A DNA stretch of 64,000 nucleotides from positions 900,001 to 964,000 of the forward strand of contig JBBBDQ010001187.1 in the NCBI GenBank assembly GCA_037127315.1, in the 5' to 3' direction. The notes below the pieces were generated by a model, which was not told the origin of the DNA, did not search any database, and was given only the letters and a program-made list of their open reading frames with translations. This DNA is from Ascarosepion bandense (taxonomy: Eukaryota; Mollusca; Cephalopoda; Sepiida; Sepiidae). Positions 44,200 to 55,010 of the stretch are shown in pieces; positions within the stretch are counted from its first letter, which is position 1, and every line of letters starts with the position of its first letter. Made by a program: the position numbers and the translations under genes.

Positions 44200-44755
44200 T
44201 AATTTAATAATGTAAATAGATTCGTTTTGTTATTTATTTTAATGATCCATTCCATGGCTTCAACTGTGTTACACCACTGGTTCACATGAAATCATTTTTT
44301 GAACTTGAACGATCTTTCCGAGAAAACATATCTAATTTTACTGATATAGTTTTTAGAAATGTTAAGTAGATGATATTTTGGGCTGTTAATATAGTTGTCT
44401 TTATGGTCGTTGACAGAGATGAGAGCTTGTTATTTGTTCAGGAATTGAATTCTGTCGACTAGTTTAAGTTCAGTAGCTATTTATTTGCTGACTTATTGAT
44501 AGAATTTTCTCAGTTGCTGGGTGCTCTTTGTAATATTTATAAATTTCATGTGGATAGCTTTATTGTAGACATCCAAAACGACAAAATAATAGTTACCCGT
44601 TTTGTCAGATATGTTTATAGGGATCAGATTTTTTCTCATATTTTGTTGCAGCTGTTCACAAACTTATTCTTTTTAAAAATTAAGAATAAGTATTTTTCAA
44701 AGGCATTAGCTGTTCATCAAAAGGTGGTCTAAAGTCCTCCGCAACGTACGATTAA
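44200..44755. other. No feature recognised
   Basis: AT-rich; one 78-residue chance frame. Confidence 0.4.
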
Positions 44756-44759
44756 TAAA

Positions 44760-45890
44760 TAGAATCCCCAAAATATCTTTATCTCCCACGATTTTAGTGT
44801 CTTATTTCACTTTGAAGTTTCAGTATAAACCTAATTAAATTAGGCATTTGATAAATAAATACATTAGCACACCTGATTCATAATCTATAACTACTTAACT
44901 TTATAACTTAACGTTATAATCGATAACTAATTAACTTTAGTAACGCTAATACCTAAAATAATAATTCAAATATAAAAAACGGTCAGTTCATATATGTTTG
45001 TTTTATGCATACATGGATGTGTATGTGTTCTTTGTATTTGTGTATGCATATATTTGTATATACTGCATGTCAATGTACCATTTTCTATTATTTAGTTTTT
45101 ACATTTTTTATTTATTCTTTCTATCTTTTATTTCCTTAATACTTATTAATTTTTGAATTTTTATTTTTTTATTTTTAGAAAAATATCCTTTCGAATATTT
45201 CATCCCTAGTTTAAACAAACCGAGTGATGTCTGCTTCATTATACGTTTAATAAATCAGATATTTTATCTCCCACGATTTTAGATTTACGAATCCGTTTTC
45301 TAGTTTCCGTAAAAACCAAATCTTATACATTAATAAATATATTGACACAGCTGATTTATAATCTATAATGACCTTAAGTTAAGGAACACTAATATCTAAA
45401 ATAATTATTCAAATCGAAAAACGGCCAGTTCATATATATGTGTATATTTTTGCATATGTGTTTTTCTGTTGGTTTGTGCGTATATCTGCAAGTAATTATT
45501 TCATTTCATTTGATCGTTTCTTATTTTTAATTGTTTTTATTTCCTCTTTTTTTTAATCTTTTATTCTCTTAAATCTTACCAATTTTTATATCTAAAATTT
45601 TATTCTTGAAAAAAAAAATCATTCGAACATTTCGACCTTAAACAAACCGATTAACATCCCCTTTAACATAAGAATTATAAATTTCATCCCCGTTTTATTT
45701 TTTTCCCACGACTATAATTTTCTATTCCTTTTTTGGGTTTCAGTATAAACGTAAATGAATAATACATTAAAAAATAAAAGTCCTGGCGCATCCGATTTAA
45801 TATATATAACGACCTTAACTTAAGAAACGCTAATATCTAAAATAATAATTCAAAATGAAAAATGGTCAGTTCATTATATGCATCTGATGA
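44760..45890 (+). repeat. Tandem repeat of about 450-485 bp, three units
   Basis: Anchor TCCCACGA recurs at about 44784, 45269 and 45714. Each unit then has a TTTC-GT-TAAACC block, an 'aacgctaatatctaaaataat' block, an AAACGGTCAGTTCAT block and an ATTTC...TTTAAACAAACCGA block. Units 1 and 2 are complete; unit 3 stops after the CAGTTCAT block near 45880. No coding potential. Confidence 0.75.
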
Positions 45891-46039
45891 TTGCATAAGC
45901 ATGAAACTTCGACTCGTGTTTAAGACGTAGGATAATATGTATATTTATTAATATATACTTTACATTGCATTAAGCATAGTTCTATTAACACCAGATAAAT
46001 ATTAATGTATTGATGGGTATCTGCGCATACATACATACA

Positions 46040-46125
46040 CACATATATATATATATATTCTTCATTTGTTAACAAGTCATTACACGACCTAGGTTTCTTC
46101 AGGCGATTTCAAATAACTGATTTTA
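46040..46125 (-). repeat. Palindrome CGACCTAGGT...ACCTAGGTCG, PLE-end-like
   Basis: Perfect 10-bp inverted arms at 46085-46094 and 46124-46133 approximately. The minus strand reads CTGAAGAAACCTAGGTC directly followed by GTGTAATGAC, as if the GAAACAC part of a hammerhead like that at 47324 had been deleted. Confidence 0.45.
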
Positions 46126-46275
46126 CCTAGGTCGCGTAGAATATTCAAAAGTTCTACAATATAATTATATTGAACACTTTTTAATACAAATATGCACTGG
46201 TCTAATATTATTATGACCAAAAACTAAGTTACTATGACAAAAAACTAAACAATCAATCATTATATATATATATAT

Positions 46276-46489
46276 AATTATGTTGTCTAATAGTCAGGAA
46301 CACACACACACTAACACACCTACTGGCTTGTATTTACATTGTATATAACACGCTAAAGTCCGCCTTCCTGTACCGAGCGCCCATAGATCAGAGGTAGAAT
46401 CGTGACTGATGTCAATTCGGTTTGGTTTCAGTCCAAGCTAGAAGCAATAGTAACCGTACTGGCCAGCTGTGATAGATGTGTCTACAGAT

Positions 46490-46530
<41 letters not shown>
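46276..46530 (+). mobile_element. SINE-2 copy 3, hammerhead degenerate
   Basis: Box A TAGATCAGAGG (46384-46394), box B GGTTTCAGTCC (46424-46434), ribozyme position 46450-46492, then (TA)n 46494-46530. The order is the same as in the two minus-strand copies, which shows that the ribozyme belongs to the element and not to a chance flank. Confidence 0.75.
46450..46492 (+). ncRNA. Degenerate hammerhead of SINE-2 copy 3
   Basis: Stem I base CCGTA and the CAGATGAC end are kept, but CTGATGA is changed to CTGGCCA and the GAAAC box to ATGTG, so it should not cleave. Confidence 0.6.
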
Positions 46531-46532
<2 letters not shown>

Positions 46533-46555
46533 AAACTTGTGTATTTAGGGAGCAA

Positions 46556-46977
46556 ATTTTCTTTTAAGCATATCAGATTAAATAAATTGCAAACATTGTG
46601 TCTGCTTATTTTTAATTAATTCTTTTCATAACCACATATAAGTTTTTGCGTATTATAATCGAAAGATTCAAGAAATGAGTTCTAAAGTTGACAAATGAAT
46701 TTGTTATTCATTTCTCGAAGCAAGAGGAAAATTTACACTAAGTTTTGCAAACACAATTTTGCGGTGATATTTTGTTACCACAACTCACAACACTGATGAT
46801 TTAGGAAGGTGATTGAAAGTACATGGAAACATCGAGAAATGAATAATGAACTCATCTGTCAACATTATAGCTTATTTCTAAGATTTTTAAGTTATAATAC
46901 GCGAAAGATTACCCGTGCGTATGAACGGATTTTATTAAAATTCAGCAAACATAATTTCTGTAAATTATTTAATCTGA

Positions 46978-46985
<8 letters not shown>
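46556..46985. repeat. Diverged foldback element with CTGATGA...GAAA in its centre
   Basis: Left arm 46556-46735 and right arm 46800-46985 are inverted and recognisably similar (shared TCAGATTAAATAA, GCGTATTATAA, TTATTCATTTCTCGA). Near the loop CACTGATGA...GATTGAAAG occurs (46792-46817), but stem II does not pair. Confidence 0.55.

Positions 46986-47033
<48 letters not shown>
46980..47033. repeat. (TA)n microsatellite
   Basis: About 27 units at the end of the foldback element. Confidence 0.95.
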
Positions 47034-47036
<3 letters not shown>

Positions 47037-47317
47037 CAATACTAAAAAGCTAAGCCCAGACTGAGATCATTTCAAAATGGGGTAATTGATTCATTCAACT
47101 GTTTATTTATTTATCTGTTAGTATACACGTGCTGATGCGAAAAAAAAAACAACAAAAAACACAGACTATTCAACACACCAACATTTGATTTATTTTATCT
47201 TATTTCATTTTACTGATTTTATTTATTTTCTTATTTTTTCTACTTACTTACTTATTTATAAAATAACAATATGGCCATCAGAAACAAAAGGAAGTCGATA
47301 CGTAAAGCCACAAATTT

Positions 47318-47365
47318 ATTTGCCTGAAGAGAGCCAATTTTAGACTCGAAACACGTGTAGTGTCA
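47318..47365 (+). ncRNA. Hammerhead ribozyme, core intact
   Basis: CUGAAGA (47324-47330), stem II GAG/CUC around an 11-base loop, GAA (47348-47350), stem III ACA-CG-UGU, cleavage A (47359). Stem I is short: G-C plus two wobbles (UGC/GUG). Core complete, stems thin. Confidence 0.65.
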
Positions 47366-47520
47366 CAAATACCATGACGGACACTTAATGTATTATAACA
47401 TGTAGAATAACAACAACAATAAATATACTCTTTAAAGAAAACGTTCACGGCCTCTCACACTTTTTATTCTGTACCAATTTCTCTTGGAACAACACTATTT
47501 CTTTTTCAAATATATATACA

Positions 47521-47563
47521 TTGTCCTGACGATCCGGCGAGTGAAACCGCGGTCGGCTTTGGC
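47521..47563 (+). ncRNA. Hammerhead-like motif, stem II weak
   Basis: CUGACGA, spacer UCCGGCGAGU, GAA, stem III ACC-GC-GGU, cleavage C, short stem I (GUC/GGC). Near-identical in layout to 28288-28334 on the minus strand. Confidence 0.45.
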
Positions 47564-47999
47564 TCACTTTTAGGTTTAGTTCGTATCTTTGCTCTACTTT
47601 CGTACTTTCGTATTGAGCTCTTTACTGTTAAGGTTTTCGTCTTGGGTTTTTTTTCTTTCGAACACAGCTTTTGCTTTGTTTGTTTCTTTTTTTGATTCCC
47701 CTCTTCCCATTTGGTATTAACTTTTGGGATTGACGAATAAATTTACCGTTTTGTTAACTGTAGGACTTTATGATTTTAGTCATTATTAGTGATACTGTTT
47801 TCTTGGTACTTTTTACAATAATAATTATATATATATATATATATATAACCTGTCTGTTGTAATATAAATCGTTGTGTATTTATTTCTATAAAGTTTGTCT
47901 GATTTCTGACGACAGGGTTAAACTCGTTGTGTAATAATAATTGTAAAGTAAAATGACAGAAATGTTCCACATATCTTCAACTCCCATTGTGTTTTGGCG

Positions 48000-49770
48000 T
48001 TCCATCTGTCCTCTTGATTCCACGTTTCCAAATTCTCTAATTATTCTAATATTTCTAACTGAAAGTACTGTTCAAAAAATGGTAATTACTAAGAACAGAA
48101 GCACAACACTTCGTGCTTGTTTAGTTGAAGACATGCTTGAAGTCTTGGCACCGTATTGATGACATATAGAAGATCTTATTTAATCCTATAATATATGTAG
48201 CGAATATATCAGAAGTTTGTATAACTGTTACGCTAACGTACACAATTGCTGACAATCATTATTTTACTTTGAGTAATACTATCATACTATTAGATATAAG
48301 CGTAGATATTAACTTTTCTTGTGTGTACCAAGTGGATATGGCAATTCTGCTTTCCCAACCTTTACCAATGCTCTACACTGACATGAGGAAAAAGACAAAC
48401 AGTGCCTCTTCGATTGTATGATATGGGAATCATTTGGCCACGTACCATACTAAGCTAAGGTCAATTATAGAGATTTACCAGATTGAGCTGGTCCTGGGTA
48501 TGACGGTTAACTGCCACCGGCTGCAAGGCATCTGATTGGGAGGCGGTGAAGAGCATTAAAATCTCTTCTTAATTGCTATTGTTCCCAGGTCCATTCTGAC
48601 CCATAGTTGTAGCACCTCTTAAGGCAAATAGTTAACAGCAAAACTGGGGTCAAAACACCATGAAAATATAAAAAATATACTTTCATAATAATAAAAATAT
48701 ACTTTCATAATAATATATACATAAAAATAAACTCTTATAGTAAAATATACATTTTAAAGAAAACTATTATCATCAATACATTTCTGAATGAAACAAATAT
48801 TACAAAACAAATTTCTGAATGAAAGAAAAATTAAACCAACAATACATTTTTGAATTCAAAGCAAGAAGACATCTTCGGTTTTCTAAAATAAAAAAAAAAT
48901 TTTTAAATTTCATCAAAATTTAAATTAACCTTCTCACTATAAGGAAACATTAAAAATACCTTAAAACCTTACCTTTCTGGAATTAAATATCCTACAGAGG
49001 CTGATATGTCATTAAACAAAACCTAATCACAAACCAGATTGAGTGGAATTTATGTTTCATAAGTGAATATTTGTGTAGAATTACTAAAGCTTTTACTTCT
49101 AATGGCGTATGAAATCTATTATGCTACTCGTGCTAGAAACAATGATAAATTGGTGGTTCTTTTCAACTCACTGTAGTGATTACAGGGAGCAAAACAGATA
49201 ATATTTGATCGTCCAAGTATTGTATTTGGTGACAGTGTAGTAGAATTAAAATGACCTCTTCTCATACAGACAGAATATTGCAGTTCTGACTGACGCCTTC
49301 TGACATTTTGATAGAAAATGGTTGTCGACTTGTAATGAAAATAATAGCTTTCTATTGGTTTTCCAGAAGAATAGAAAATTGTATTAAAATTTGATATAAT
49401 CTAATAACTAGGCAGAAAACTGTAGAGAAATGGTCAATGAATTTTCAGCTAAGCTACCGTGTCAAATTTATTTATTACGAATAATAGAGACATGAGTGTA
49501 AACTCCATATGAGTATTCTTATCAGCATATTTTTGGTATTATCATGGTTTTTCATTTGTTTATTACGTTTTTGTTATATTTTCTAATATAAAATTGCTCA
49601 AACATAGAATAGCATATATTTGGATCATATTTGTGACCTCTAATTATTTTCATATAGAATGTTGTAACATGTATGGAATGTGTAGCTATTGAAAGTGAGC
49701 ATATAAAATATAATTAAGAAATGAAACTGCTTCTCTCTTTATCCCTATATCCCTATATCCCTCAATCTCT
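48000..49770. other. No gene recognised; dispersed fragments
   Basis: Contains a direct repeat of 'aaaatatactttcataataat' (48670-48715) and a segment near 49000 related to 3990-4030. A GC-richer patch at 48480-48640 may be an unrecognised SINE or MITE. Confidence 0.35.
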
Positions 49771-49775
49771 CTGTC

Positions 49776-49779
<4 letters not shown>

Positions 49780-49821
<42 letters not shown>

Positions 49822-49973
49822 TATTTATCTATATATATATATATATATATATGGGTAATGATCGAAGAAATTAATCTAAAAAGATCTATATAATATAAAA
49901 TATTTAGGTGATGATAGGTCGATATAGAAATCTGAAGGGGCATTTTCTTGAGTAATATGATATACAAAAGATT

Positions 49974-50036
<63 letters not shown>

Positions 50037-50080
50037 CGTTTGTGTATGTGCGTGTGTGTATGTGTGTGTTTGTGTGTGTC
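49780..50080. repeat. Compound microsatellites (CT)n, (TA)n, (TG)n
   Basis: (CT)n at about 49780-49818, (TA)n at 49829-49851 and 49979-50015, then a (TG)-rich run to about 50085. Confidence 0.9.
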
Positions 50081-50239
50081 TGTGTTAAATCATATACATT
50101 TATTCCATCTATCTACAGAGTGAGATGGATAAATTGTTGATTACATGATGCAAAAATGAAAATAACACTGACATCCCAGTTTATCAGATATATTTATCAA
50201 AATGACAGAAAAGTATCTTGAAATACTGAAGAGTAAATT

Positions 50240-50722
50240 TATCCAATAAAATCATCATTGTCTTCAACCATAACCTCTACACTACTTCGGAATCTCCTCA
50301 GACTCTTCTGTACACTCTCTTTATTTAATTGCTACCAGGATCTTTTCTTTCATTTCATCTTTGATGTTAAAAGAAGTCTTTTTGTTTCCCGCTCAACTCT
50401 GCCTCACAAACAATAATCAAGGGGTTGCAGCCTGAGGAGTTTGTTGGGTAGATGCAATGGGTGATGTGTTCGAAGAAAATTTCTAACAGCCATGACTGGG
50501 TTCTACTTGTTCTGTAGAGTGCAGAATCTAGTTACCAAACATAAGGTCTTCCAGCAGCTACCTTTCTGACCAAGGGTCGCACTTCCTCCACAAATTATTT
50601 TTATGTAAGCTTCCATATTGAGTCTGCAGCCCAGTGGGAAGATTAATGAAACCACTAGTGATCATTCCAAAAACCATTATAATCACGATAAGACTTATCC
50701 AATTCTTTCTGAATCCTTATAT
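50240..50722 (-). pseudogene. Decayed mariner-like transposase (C-terminal half)
   Basis: Minus strand, across several frameshifts: IVIIMVFGMITSGFINLP, TGLQTQYGSLH, KAAAGRPYVW-like RPYV, FSSNTSPIAST, LQPLDYC then RVERETK and SVQKSLRRFRSSVE. These follow the mariner order: VMVFG.I, GLR.....Y, GRPY.WQQD, N.PDLNPLDY..W..VE. It would be a cut-and-paste DDE/D recombinase; none of the catalytic region is intact. Confidence 0.65.
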
Positions 50723-50826
50723 GTGGAAATATAACGATTCAGAAAGAGTTGGATAAGTCTAATCGTGATTATAATGGTTTTTGGAATGATCACTAGTGGT
50801 TTCATTAATCTCCCCACTGGGCTTCA
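50625..50826. repeat. 200-bp palindrome within the mariner relic
   Basis: Arms 50625-50722 and 50729-50826 with a 6-base loop (GTGGAA), about five mismatches in 98. Both arms encode the same transposase stretch in opposite directions. Confidence 0.9.
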
Positions 50827-50829
50827 GAT

Positions 50830-51265
50830 TCAATATCATACGAAATGTTCGTATCATAGTTTCTGAGGAAAAAAAAAAACAATTAAAAGCAACTAACTAC
50901 AGGGACTAAGCCTTTTATTTATTTCTTCCTGGGTTCGTATACGTGTAGTGGACCCGGATAAGAGCCTAACAATAATTAATACAACAACAACCAAAATAGG
51001 AAATAACGATATATATATTAAACATAGCAAAATACGATACGTGGAACTCTGTTAGTAGAGCTATAAATACGGGTTAGGTAATAATACTAGAACTGGGACT
51101 CGCAATGGTCGTACAGTAGCAGTCTTGGCTATCTTTGCCTATCGCCGAGCTACTCTGCTGCTGATCTACTGCCACCCCTTGAGGGGAAGTATATGTAGCT
51201 GTAGGAAGAGTTCATTCCTTTGAATGGGTGATACCACCATGACAATAAGTCGTTTCGTTTCTAGA
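50830..51265. other. No gene; possible LTR-like sequence
   Basis: GC is moderate and a AATAAATAAAAGGC-type signal occurs on the minus strand near 50915, but no paired termini were found. Confidence 0.3.
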
Positions 51266-51570
51266 CGTCAGTCAGTCAGTTAAGTGCCATACGTAATACA
51301 CGCTTGGACGATCATGTCTCGAAAGAGACATGACTGACTGGGCAGAAGATTATCCCGCAGTAGGTTGCTATTTCTTTCTGCAGTAGACTGGTTGCCCACC
51401 AAGGCTACAGAACCCAATCTGTCCTGTTATTTAACCCATAACTGGAAGGAAGAGACGGATTAGTACCTTTCCCAAGGATGTTTGCGCGTAAGTGAATGCA
51501 AGGAATTCCACTGGAATTCGAACTCGGCTTCCCGATTTCTCGTTCCAAGCCGATATCCACTGCACCACGA
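51266..51570 (-). mobile_element. SINE-1 copy 7, near full length
   Basis: From the tail GTCAGTCAGTCAGTTAAG to CCACTGCACCACGA. Plus-strand words GAGACATGACTGACTGG, CCCGCAGTAGGTTGC and GGAATTCGAACTCGG are consensus. One of the best copies. Confidence 0.9.
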
Positions 51571-51659
51571 TGGTGTAAAACTGTTTCAATATTCTATACA
51601 TACGATTGTATCGGCTATTCTAGAAGCCATAATAAAGGATTAAAAAAATGAATGTCTAG

Positions 51660-52445
51660 ATTTTTGTTTATGTCCGAGTGGTGATTGCAGACACAGAAAG
51701 GAAACTGCAAGACCTCCTGCAGAAGGTAGAAGTTGATAATGACAAAAAAGAACTACAAATAAACTTTAAGAAAACTGAATGCATGGTTATCAGCAAAAAA
51801 GCAACCTAAAATGCCAAATACAGGTGGGGGATACCAGAATCAAGCAAGTACAAAAATTTAAATACCTAGGAAGTGTTTTAACAGGAGATGGAAAAGGCGA
51901 CACAGAGATCCAAAGGCGAATTGGCATGGCAAAGGACGCGTTCCAGAAGCTGAGTAAAGTACTAACACACAGGAAAATCTCACTAGAAACAAAGAGTGCT
52001 GGGTTGCTAGGTGATGTCAGTTCTTTAATACGGTAGTGAATGCTGGACAATATCATCTAAAATGAAGAGAAAACTTGAAACAAAGGAAATGTGGTTCTAC
52101 AGAAGGATGCGTAGACTGAGCATGCAAGCAACGATGAGGTGTTGAAAAGAATGGCAACGAAAACGAAATTAAGAGTGAGAACCAGGAAGAGACAACTGAA
52201 GGTCCTGGTTCATGCAATGGGGAAGGAGGGCTTAGAAAACCTGATACTGACAGGCCATTTAGATGGAAAATGAGACAGAGAAAGTCAGCGGATAACATAA
52301 TTGAAGGGCCTGATCAGGTGGATGACGAAACGGGGGTTGCGATGTTTAACAGGAGAAAACATACTAAGAGTCACCAGGGATAGGAAGATGTGGCGAACCA
52401 TGATCACCTCCGTCCTGAAGGGACAGGACACATAAAAGAAAAATA
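51660..52445 (+). mobile_element. LINE-C 3' end, copy 4 (longest)
   Basis: Begins before the NFKKTECMV-like segment and continues KCQIQVGDTRIKQVQKFKYL, GSVLTGDGKGDTEIQRRIGM, KDAFQKLSKVLTHRKISLET, then frame-shifted WFYRRM, HASNDEV and KRQLK.LV.AM. The 85-residue frame 51779-52036 is the best preserved piece. It ends with GGACACATAAAAGAAAAATA, the eroded (GAA)n tail. Confidence 0.85.
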
Positions 52446-52489
52446 TATATATGCAAAGTGTTTATAAGAAATTATAATGTGTGTATAAA

Positions 52490-52560
52490 ATAGGGGATCA
52501 ATTCTATATTATAACCAATATATAAATTGATCCCTCATTTTGTGACCATGCTAATTTCTA
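52490..52560. repeat. Short GGGATCAAT...ATTGATCCC hairpin element
   Basis: AGGGGATCAATT and AATTGATCCCTC flank about 35 bases. A related sequence (GGGGGGATCAATATATT...CCCCCACTTTATGACCA) lies at 63189-63245; both continue with TTTGTGACCA / TTTATGACCA. Confidence 0.4.
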
Positions 52561-52589
52561 TACATTTATATTCTAGATTTATGGTCTTG

Positions 52590-52725
52590 AGCTAGTGGAT
52601 GACAAAGCGGGGGTAACGAGGTGTAACAAGAGAAAACATAGTAAGAGCCACCAGGGATAGGGAGACGTAGAGAACCATGATCGCCTACGACCTGAAATGA
52701 CAGAGCACATAGAAAAAGAAGATAT
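52590..52725 (+). mobile_element. LINE-C extreme 3' end, copy 5
   Basis: Reads GTGGATGACAAAGCGGGGGT, AAACATAGTAAGAGCCACC, ATGATCGCCTACGACCTG and ACATAGAAAAAGAAG. Starts directly after the hairpin-type sequence, so it is strongly 5'-truncated. Confidence 0.8.
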
Positions 52726-52936
52726 CTCGTGTGATGGGAATTGATTTATTTTTAAAAAACAAAAATCGAATAAAGAGACATAATCGATAAACGCTAAAAG
52801 AATATCCCAACGCGCTCGGATACATTGAACATTATAACCTGTTTACATATTTTATGTCTAGAAAATAAGTCACTTATACAAACATAGCAATTGATTATAT
52901 TGCTTAGGCACAAATACTGTTGAGAAATGTATTTGT

Positions 52937-53230
52937 TCATGTCTCTCCCTTCAAATTTGGATTGCGTAGCAGGGCAGGCTTGGTTCTATTGCCACTGTTA
53001 GTATAGGAGAGATGATATTTGAATTCAGTACATGGAGGGGACTTATTAGATATTTCAGGGGATTTCTTAGGATTTCTACTGAAAGGTGTAGCGGCTTCTG
53101 AAAAAAGACTCTTCCTATAATTAAATAAATTGTCCTGCTTGTCTGCCTTTTTCTGTTCTATGAACTGGTTTGTAATAACCTCATAACACAAAAATGTTGA
53201 TAGATTGCTTATTTCATTCTGTCTCTCTTT
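52937..53230 (-). other. Open minus frame, possible exon or unknown element
   Basis: About 95 codons (EVITNQFIEQKKADKQDNLF, YRKSLFSEAATPFSRNPKKS...) stay open in a region of non-biased composition, with an AG preceding the frame at the microsatellite edge. I recognise no domain. Confidence 0.2.
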
Positions 53231-53234
53231 CTTT

Positions 53235-53315
<81 letters not shown>

Positions 53316-53316
53316 A
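53231..53316. repeat. Compound (CT)n (CA)n (CT)n (TA)n
   Basis: Four simple-sequence blocks in direct succession. Confidence 0.95.
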
Positions 53317-53422
53317 TTATTAATTACCAGTTATTGGTCAGAAGAAAATTAGACTAGTATACAGTTGTATTAAAAAGTGCACAATACATATATAACGTAG
53401 ATTTTTAAAAAATATTTTTTAT

Positions 53423-53424
<2 letters not shown>

Positions 53425-53469
<45 letters not shown>
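53425..53469. repeat. (TA)n microsatellite
   Basis: Followed by (CATA)n and directly by the 5S-like segment. Confidence 0.95.
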
Positions 53470-53473
<4 letters not shown>

Positions 53474-53488
53474 CATACATACATATAT

Positions 53489-53585
53489 GACCGTAAAACA
53501 CCGGTTCCCGCTCGATCACCGAAGTTGAGCCTGGTCAGTACTTAGATGGGTGCCCTCTTAGGAATACCAAGTGCTGTAACCTTTT
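53489..53585 (+). pseudogene. 5S rRNA-derived segment (5S head of a SINE or pseudogene)
   Basis: GACCGTAAAACACCGGTTCC, then CCGAAGTTGAGCCTGGTCAG, GTACTTAGATGGGTGCCC and GGAATACCAAGTGCTGTAAC follow the 5S rRNA sequence, including the internal promoter region (AGC..GG.CAGTACTTAGATGGG) and 3' stem (GCTGTA). About 25 bases between the 5' third and the promoter are missing. It stops four bases before a SINE-1 head. Confidence 0.7.
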
Positions 53586-53589
53586 ATGG

Positions 53590-53757
53590 ACGGATGTGCG
53601 TTGTGGTGCGTTGTGGTGCGGTGGATGTCGGCTTAGAAAGGGAAATCGGTGAGCCGAGTTCCAATTCCAGTCAAACACTCTGCATTCACTTACGCACTGG
53701 TACCCTTGGGAAAGGTATTAATCCGTCCCTTCCCTCCAGCTATGGGTTCATTAACTG
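53590..53757 (+). mobile_element. SINE-1 copy 8, 5' half
   Basis: The GCGTTGTGGT unit before box A is duplicated, then GTGGATGTCGG, box B CGAGTTCCAATTCC, GGGAAAGGTATTAATCCG and CCTCCAGCTATGGGTT. The 3' half is absent. Confidence 0.85.
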
Positions 53758-53921
53758 AGGCCTGATGTTCATGCGATCTGTGGCGAACTTCTGCACAGAT
53801 TGTTTGCTATCAGCAGTTCCAAAAGTGTGGATGGTGCTACACAAACCTTCACCACTCTAAACAATTCTTTGTGTGGCAGTCTAACTGAGGTAGACACTCA
53901 TACGTCGAAATCGACGGGAGA

Positions 53922-53925
<4 letters not shown>

Positions 53926-53955
<30 letters not shown>

Positions 53956-54440
53956 TCTATATATATATTTTTTTTTCTGTTTATTTTTCCTTGAGCCGTC
54001 TTTCATTGGCTTTTTCCTCGTTTCTTTTTTTCTTTCTCTCTTGTTTTCCTCTTTGTTTTTTATTTACTCTGTGTCTTTTTCTTTCCCCTTTTTTTATTTC
54101 TCTATTTGTTTTCTCATCTTTCCTATCCTCTTTACCTCGAACGAAAAGTACGAAAAAATTGATTAAAGTCTCTTCCTTTTATTGTTTGTCAATAAATGGA
54201 AAAGACTTTCCATCAATTTTTTTTTCAAAAATAATGTTTATTACCACCATTACCAACTACCTGATGAGACATTATTCTTTCAATGTCGAAACAAAATGTA
54301 CATTTTAGGAGTAGATTGTAGTTTGTACATGATCTAAAGCATAATTTATAACAAATATTAATCGCTCTATTTCCATATTGAGCACTATTTTAAATTAATG
54401 TTTTGTACGTCGTAAATATTTTCTTCGTTTCTTATTCATT
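53926..54440. other. (TA)n then pyrimidine-rich DNA, no gene
   Basis: (TA)n at 53926-53951, then a C/T-rich stretch (53960-54140) giving a Ser/Phe/Leu-rich chance frame. AT-rich afterwards. Confidence 0.5.

Positions 54441-54442
<2 letters not shown>

Positions 54443-54489
<47 letters not shown>
54443..54489. repeat. (TA)n microsatellite
   Basis: Abuts the 3' end of LINE-B copy 4. Confidence 0.95.
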
Positions 54490-54491
<2 letters not shown>

Positions 54492-55010
54492 TATCACTTC
54501 GAGCAAGGTGGTAACGCCACTGATGTGCAGTGGGCTATATAAGTGTAAAAAGTAAAGGGGGCTACATAAGAGCAAAAGATTAAATAGGAGAGAGTGAAGA
54601 GAAAGACGAACCAGTTAGAAAGGAGCAAGAAAAGGATGGGAATACAGGTGTGATGGCAGTTGCAAAGGTGGAGAGAAAAGAAAGGATATACAGGATGGTG
54701 TAGAAAGAACTAGAGTCAAGTGGTTAAGAGATGAGTATTGACATTGCGTTTAAATTCCTGTTGGTTGTAGCCATCAGGAAAGCAAGAATATGGAAACATG
54801 TTTCACAGGCGGCAAGTGCAATAAAAGAAGCTGCAGAAGTAGAATTGTCGTCTGCATTTGGTTGATCTAACTGTGAATGGGCGAGACGCAGTTGCCAGTC
54901 TGGTTGCACAAGTAAAACACCTGTTGCAGAGGCACCAGTAACTTAAGTTCTTTGGTGGGTGAAGCCACGAAAGTATTTATAGAACAGACAGAGGGAAGCC
55001 ACATCCCGTA
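54490..55010 (-). mobile_element. LINE-B 3' end, copy 4
   Basis: Mirror of copy 2. The minus frame 54724-54909 reads LRLAHSQLDQPNADDNSTSA, ASFIALAACETCFHILAFLM, the same altered reading as copy 2. The end CTGCACATCAGTGGCGTTAC then lies next to (TA)n. Confidence 0.75.

Larger units (their letters stand above)
47309..47800 (+). mobile_element. PLE terminal regions with two hammerhead motifs
   Basis: A full hammerhead at 47318-47365 and a second, stem-II-poor one at 47521-47563 lie in the same orientation about 190 bases apart, split by a short TA run. Sequence after the second (CTCTACTTTCGTACTTTCG...) matches the PLE 3' region at 28080-28260 read on the other strand. Confidence 0.6.

Noticed and set aside
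53991..54308. 105-residue Ser/Phe/Leu-rich frame as a secreted or membrane protein
   Set aside because: It is the translation of a pyrimidine-rich low-complexity tract.
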